Source: Zelonia costaricensis
Lineage: Eukaryota; Euglenozoa; Kinetoplastea; Trypanosomatida; Trypanosomatidae
Assembly (NCBI GenBank): GCA_030849075.1
Contig: JASAOO010002853.1
Span: 1 to 11,301, forward strand
DNA length: 11,301 nt
Reading direction: 5' to 3'
The position numbers and the translations under genes were made by a program. Positions 7,633 to 11,301 of the stretch are shown here, piece by piece. A model generated the notes under the pieces. It ran no database searches and had not been told where the DNA came from. It saw only the letters and a list, made by a program, of their open reading frames with translations. Each line of letters starts with the position of its first letter. Within the stretch, counting starts at the first letter, position 1.

Positions 7633-8276
7633 AAGGGAGAGCGGTGGGGTGGGTGGGTGTGCAGTTGAAGGATAGCGCTGGCATGTCGAGAAACCCGAAA
7701 GGAGAGCATGAACCGTAGAAGAGGGGGCGTGGGTTCTGCCGCCGGCGCGGGGCACGATGACACGCCAGCCGTTGACCTCCTCTCTTGCTTGATTGGTGGA
7801 GTGGGGGGGGGGGGGCAGGGACGCGCCCCGAGTACGGGACACACAGACGTTTATGCACCCCTGCGGACACAACGAGGTGACAGTCACGAGGGGGATGGGG
7901 GGGGGGCGCTGCAGGGTTCCAACTGCAGCGTGCGGGACCCTCCCATACCCACAACTCCCCGCCCCTTCCGCCGGCACGCCGTCTCTTGGCTGACTCGTGG
8001 TGTGTGGCAGGTGCGTGCGATGCGAAATTGGAGCGGCAGTGCACGCCTCCACTACGTCGGGCGGCTGCTGGACACGAACAGAACACGGCCAGAAGCGGAA
8101 CTCGTGTGAACGCGCAGGCCTCTGGTCTGCGAGGCGGCGTCGCCGTTAAGAGAAAGCAGCTGCGCGACGTAGGAACGCGGGAGGGAGGTGGGGGTGGGGG
8201 CGCCAATCTCCGCCAACCTGGGCAGGCACCTGCATCCCCATTCACAGGAGACACGCATTGCCGCGCCCTCTACGCG

Positions 8277-9539
8277 CTACGCCGCCGCGGCATCGCACAC
8301 GCAGCTGCCGTCGGGGAGAATGCGGTACGCCGTCCATGGGCCCGCCACGACCCGCTCCGCCGCTGCATCGTACGTCACGTCGCGCTGACAGTAGTGAATC
8401 ATCGACGTGCCCGATGCATCCACCCGCTCCACGAGCACCATCGACTGCACCCGCGTCCCGTGCCCACCCCGCGGAACCTTGAAGATGTTTGCTTGCAGGT
8501 ACGCCTCCCGCTGCGCCGCCCCAGCCTCCGAGAACACGAGCGGCTCGGCGCCGCTGTCCGTGTGACCGAAGAGCTGCTGCAGCTCCGCCGCGGCGAAGCC
8601 CAGCAGGGGGCTCGTCGCATGCAGCTGCTCCTGCACGGCCGCGGACTCAGCCGCAATTTTGGGCACATCGAAGTTGCAGCGGTCGCAGAGGCACGCGTCC
8701 ACCAGCGCCGTGGCCACGTCGATCACGGCGTCAGGCGCCAGCGCCTCACTACCGCCCGCGCCAGCCGCAGCCTCTGCTGCAAGGAGGGGGTCGATCACAT
8801 GAGCGAGGGCGTCGGTGAAGAGCTGCCGCAGTCGGTCCGTGATGGGCTCGGCGTCGGTGTTGTCCAGGAAGCTGTTCTGCAGGGCGTGCACGACTCCGTG
8901 GGCAACAGGGCTGCGATGCTCTGCGCCATAGCGGTTCGTTGTGTACGCCAGCGTCGGCGCAGCGCGCAGGTTGTCGCAGGTGAGCAGGTTGAAGCCGGCG
9001 TAGTACGGCGGGGCGCGCACCACCTCAGGTAGCCTCGGCACCGCCGCCGCGGCGTCGCACCCGTCACCCGGCACGCTGCCGCTGCAGAGGAAGTCCTTGA
9101 TGACCGTCCCGCGCGACGTAGGCGGATTGTAGTTGAGGGTGACAGCTCGCTCCTGCTGCCGCTCCTGTGGCTCATGAGCCGCGGCAGCAGTGGGCACAGG
9201 GACCACGGCGGTGTGCGCGATGATGTCCGAGAGCGGGGCGGCACCGCGCCAGGTCTTCGCATCCATCGGTGGCGCCGCACAGCCGAGGCTGTCGTGCAGC
9301 CGCACCCGCAGCGGCGCTGCGGGTGGGCGGCGGCAGTTGGTGAGGATGGCGAAGCGGCCGCTGCGTGGCTCGATGCCCATCCACGACCCACCGGCAAGAC
9401 GGTCGACGGCCCACACGAGCCCCGTGGCGGGGTCGTGCGCCAGCGTCCCTGTCGCCCGCGCGAGGACCTCGTCACGGTTGCCGACGAGAATAAAGGGGAG
9501 GCGCTCGCAGTAGCGCGTGACCACGGCGAGGATGCACAT
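8277..9539 (-). CDS. NRDE / TANGO2-family protein (DUF833)
   Basis: This 420-residue protein belongs to the NRDE family (TANGO2; transport and Golgi organisation 2). Signatures are MCIL at 1-4, NRDE at 21-24, WAVDRLAGGSWMGI at 43-56, LTN at 66-68, SRG at 142-144, GFNLL at 182-186, TNR at 201-203, NSFLD at 222-226, and a C-terminal GTR...MVLVER block (361-372). Family members have been linked to ER-Golgi organisation, mitochondrial lipid metabolism and intracellular haem movement; the molecular activity is unsettled. At 420 residues it is much longer than human TANGO2 (about 276), with extra Ala/Pro-rich segments near 112-140 and 155-175 and a long one at about 252-345. The start is the ATG at 9539, which puts Cys at position 2 as in the family; the frame extends to a GTG at 9560, which is not credible in a eukaryote. 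No membrane helix is seen. Confidence 0.93.
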   Translation of the reverse strand: MCILAVVTRYCERLPFILVGNRDEVLARATGTLAHDPATGLVWAVDRLAGGSWMGIEPRSGRFAILTNCRRPPAAPLRVRLHDSLGCAAPPMDAKTWRGAAPLSDIIAHTAVVPVPTAAAAHEPQERQQERAVTLNYNPPTSRGTVIKDFLCSGSVPGDGCDAAAAVPRLPEVVRAPPYYAGFNLLTCDNLRAAPTLAYTTNRYGAEHRSPVAHGVVHALQNSFLDNTDAEPITDRLRQLFTDALAHVIDPLLAAEAAAGAGGSEALAPDAVIDVATALVDACLCDRCNFDVPKIAAESAAVQEQLHATSPLLGFAAAELQQLFGHTDSGAEPLVFSEAGAAQREAYLQANIFKVPRGGHGTRVQSMVLVERVDASGTSMIHYCQRDVTYDAAAERVVAGPWTAYRILPDGSCVCDAAAA

Positions 9540-9737
9540 CGGTGCGCTCGGTGCGAGCACGGAGGCGAAAAAGGAGCGTGCAAACCCAGTGAGACGCCGT
9601 ATGCGCGGCGGCTCCGCACTGGTGCGCGCGTCTGTGGACGCTTGAGGGGCGCGCGAGTCGTGCTCGACGCGCGTTCACGCAGAGTGTGGGTGTGTGGACC
9701 GGCGCGATGGACCTGTTGCTGTGGCGGCCACCGGTGC

Positions 9738-9798
9738 CTCTGCCCGATGGTGGTGGGTCATGGGAGGGTTCGGGGGAGGGGGGGGGGAGAGAGGAGGA
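9738..9798 (-). promoter_or_regulatory. Candidate trans-splice acceptor for the TANGO2-like gene
   Basis: A 27-base uninterrupted pyrimidine tract on the coding strand (9798-9772) is followed by the first AG at 9741-9740, with a second AG at 9739-9738. No AG occurs on this strand from 9995 down to 9742, a span of 254 bases that also contains a T14 tract. The resulting 5' UTR of about 200 bases contains no ATG, which supports both this acceptor and the start at 9539. Confidence 0.5.
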
Positions 9799-9935
9799 CG
9801 TACCGAAGGAAGATAGCACGAGGCGTGCAAAGCCGGCGGGGCACGCGGCCGATGCGTCAAGTTGATGCATCACCGCGTCATCCAGGACGCGGGCCCCCAC
9901 GCGTCGCGCAGGGCCGTGCGAGAGGGAGACGTAAG

Positions 9936-9949
9936 AAAAAAAAAAAAAA
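9936..9949 (-). other. T14 tract on the coding strand
   Basis: Fourteen consecutive T residues on the coding strand, flanked by further pyrimidines, lie within the AG-free zone upstream of the TANGO2-like gene. It could act as a second, distal polypyrimidine tract, or help define the poly(A) site of the upstream transcript. Confidence 0.5.
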
Positions 9950-10542
9950 GAAGCGGGAGCGGGACCGCAGGGAGGGGAAGGGAGCGGGGCGAAGGCTCAC
10001 GTGGGGGTAGCGGTGGGGAAGGAGAAGCCCCGAACGCGTGTGTTCACGCAACGTGCTCGTCCCTCCCTTCCACCTCACCTTCACAGCCTGCGAACCCCCC
10101 CCCCACCACTTCGCCACAGCCCCCGCCCACCACTTTTCCCGGTCGGCATCCATCAGCACGAGCGTGAGTGAGACGCTCCATTGATCCCCCGCTCTCGTCT
10201 GCTTGCGTTGCCAAGACTGTTGCTTGTTGCGTCGGGTGTGATGAGGTGACGGAGGTGGACAATGCGCAGTCAGGAGACGGGGACCGGGGAGGGGGTGGGG
10301 TGGGGAGGGAGGCGAAATTGCACCAGCGACGGCTGAAGCCCTGCCGTCGGCGCACCAACACACGCCCGGTGTCCTTTAGATGCCCCGTCCCAACGCCAAC
10401 CAGCCCAACACCACCGCCCCGCTTCCCCTCCTCCATCGAATGCGTCGCCTAAATTCTTTACGCTCTGTCTCTCTCGCGCGTGCGCAGCGCTCTCCTATGC
10501 CACGAGGTTCTGCCTCCCCTGCGAACCACGCTGCACTCTCTC

Positions 10543-10911
10543 TCACAGCGTCGGCGGCGTGGACTGCCGCGGGGGGCTGCTGATGCCGCCGTGACCGCTG
10601 CTCTGCGCATCAGGTGCGTCTGTGGCCTGTGGCGGCGTCGTGGCTGCGGACCAGTGCATCGCCAGGTACTGCGGGAAGATCGGCGTGGTGCCCTCCCAGC
10701 CCCACCGCCGCCGCAGGGCCGAGTAGGTGTAGCTGTAGTCGGGGTTGCAGTACACAAAGTACAGCGCCATCCCGAGCACCAGCGCCGCCCGCACCCCACT
10801 GTGCACCCGGAAACGCGCCTCGCCTGGGGTGAGGGGCCGCCGCGGGGAGAGCAGGTAGGCAAGCCCCGTCTTCCGCTCCGTCTCTATCTTCCCCGCGAAG
10901 TGCTCACTCAT
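10543..10911 (-). CDS. Small single-pass membrane protein of unknown function
   Basis: I do not recognise this 122-residue protein. It starts at the ATG at 10911; a TTG at 10920 in the same frame is not a credible start. Residues 1-37 are polar and basic (Arg24, Arg25, Arg33, Arg35). One hydrophobic helix spans about 38-55, followed by a Tyr/Arg/Trp-rich stretch, NPDYSYTYSALRRRWGWEG at 56-74. The last 35 residues are Pro/Ser/Thr/Ala-rich and probably disordered. No cleavable signal peptide is evident. The size, single helix and aromatic-basic motif next to the membrane are compatible with a small mitochondrial inner-membrane subunit or another organelle membrane protein, but that is a guess. 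Support for a real gene: an ATG-free leader below a polypyrimidine tract and AG, same-strand placement in the gene array, and a balanced, non-repetitive composition up to residue 87. Confidence 0.72.
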   Translation of the reverse strand: MSEHFAGKIETERKTGLAYLLSPRRPLTPGEARFRVHSGVRAALVLGMALYFVYCNPDYSYTYSALRRRWGWEGTTPIFPQYLAMHWSAATTPPQATDAPDAQSSGHGGISSPPRQSTPPTL

Positions 10912-11301
10912 GGTGATCAATCGCTGTGCAGTGGTGTGTGCCCCCAGCAGACCGGCTTCGGTCCTTCAGACGCAGGCACGCGATGGCCCGCTGTGCGATG
11001 ACCCTTCCATCGCGGTGTGCGCGAGCGGCGTGTGAAGGGGAGGGGGGAGAGGAGGGTGGACACAGCGAGGGAGGAGACAGTGGGGACAAGACGATCAGCG
11101 GGGGGGGGCGGGGGGGGCAGGCAGGCAGCCGCCCTCAGCAGCGCGCAGCCGCGCGGCGAGCCACGCCGGCGCGAAGAGCACGGCGCGAGACGGCGGGCCG
11201 TCACAAGTGACCGCGCCGCCCACCACGCCGCCGCCGCATCAGCAGCGGCAGCACCAACGTTGATTTCGAGCTTGCAGGACACGCAGGGGTGTGCACATGT
11301 G
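10912..11301. other. Upstream spacer at the window's right edge
   Basis: No gene is supported in this stretch. It carries the leader and splice region of the small membrane protein gene. Further right it has G-runs (11100-11108 and 11110-11117) and a GC-rich segment with CCGCC repeats (about 11205-11255) that yields Ala-rich translations in several frames. It probably ends within the 3' UTR or spacer of the next gene upstream. Confidence 0.65.
11004..11060 (-). promoter_or_regulatory. Candidate trans-splice acceptor for the small membrane protein gene
   Basis: On the coding strand a pyrimidine tract (11060-11034, uninterrupted from 11056) is followed by the first AG at 11005-11004. There is no AG from 11133 down to 11006, 128 bases. 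Splicing here would give a 92-base 5' UTR without an ATG. The nearest upstream ATG (11010) falls just outside the exon. Confidence 0.42.

Larger units (their letters stand above)
7383..8276. other. Intergenic spacer between TANGO2-like and CFAP96-like genes
   Basis: These 894 bases hold the 3' UTR of the TANGO2-like gene and the splice region of the CFAP96-like gene. No gene is supported; the open frames read through repeats. It includes the 94-bp duplication around N7538, G-runs at 7803-7815 and 7897-7906, and GT-rich segments. The part next to 8276 is of more even composition and is probably the proximal 3' UTR. Confidence 0.7.
9540..10542. other. Intergenic spacer between small membrane protein and TANGO2-like genes
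   Basis: This 1-kb spacer should contain the 3' UTR of the small membrane protein gene (from 10542 leftward) and the 200-base leader of the TANGO2-like gene. I see no supported gene; overlapping frames on both strands lack recognisable domains. It contains an A14 run (9936-9949, T14 on the coding strand), a G10 run (9778-9787), and a C10 run at 10095-10104 that is one of the few C-runs on the plus strand. Confidence 0.7.

Noticed and set aside
7986..9032. 348-codon open frame on the plus strand
   Set aside because: It is mostly antisense to the well-supported TANGO2-like gene, starts in spacer, and has Arg/Val/His-rich antisense composition.
9540..9560. GTG-initiated seven-residue extension of the TANGO2-like protein
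   Set aside because: GTG initiation is not expected in a eukaryotic nuclear gene, and the extension would bury the family-typical Met-Cys start.
9472..9900. 142-codon minus-strand frame over the TANGO2-like leader
   Set aside because: It crosses the polypyrimidine tract and candidate acceptor, overlaps the true start out of frame, and shows no domain.
1..11301. CRISPR array, tRNA/rRNA genes, transposase or other mobile-element genes
   Set aside because: The only direct repeats are microsatellites and the N-flanked duplication. I saw no spaced palindromic repeats, tRNA-like cloverleaf boxes or transposase/reverse-transcriptase motifs.

Overview
The window looks like nuclear DNA of a trypanosomatid, most likely Leishmania or a close relative. 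Four intron-less protein genes all lie on the minus strand. They are separated by long, GC-rich spacers packed with (CA)n/(TG)n microsatellites and G-runs. Each gene is preceded on its coding strand by a polypyrimidine tract and an AG that could serve as a trans-splice acceptor. There are no bacterial-style operon signals or introns. The species call rests on genome style and on the trypanosomatid-like VTC4; I could not run a search.

Transcription runs right to left. (1) 10911-10543 encodes a 122-residue single-pass membrane protein of unknown function. (2) 9539-8277 encodes a 420-residue NRDE/TANGO2-family protein that begins Met-Cys. (3) 7382-6474 encodes a 302-residue protein resembling ciliary CFAP96 (C4orf47, UPF0602/DUF4586). 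(4) 4057-1658 encodes a 799-residue VTC4, the catalytic subunit of the acidocalcisomal polyphosphate polymerase, with SPX, tunnel-polymerase and three-helix membrane domains.

The rest is non-coding: 1-1657 (downstream of VTC4), 4058-6473 (unusually long, 2.4 kb), 7383-8276 (contains an exact 94-bp duplication on either side of a single N), 9540-10542, and 10912-11301. I see no tRNA, rRNA, CRISPR array, transposase or strand switch. The genes share no obvious pathway. Neighbours in trypanosomatid polycistronic units usually do not, and expression is set mainly by RNA processing and UTRs.

I found no clear new multi-gene system. The points most worth a second look are: the altered basic patch in the VTC4 SPX domain; the enlarged TANGO2 homologue, in a lineage that must import haem; repeated DPY and KPW motifs in the CFAP96-like protein; the unplaced small membrane protein; the long AG-free acceptor zone upstream of the TANGO2 homologue; strongly strand-biased G-runs; and the 94-bp duplication, which is probably an assembly seam.
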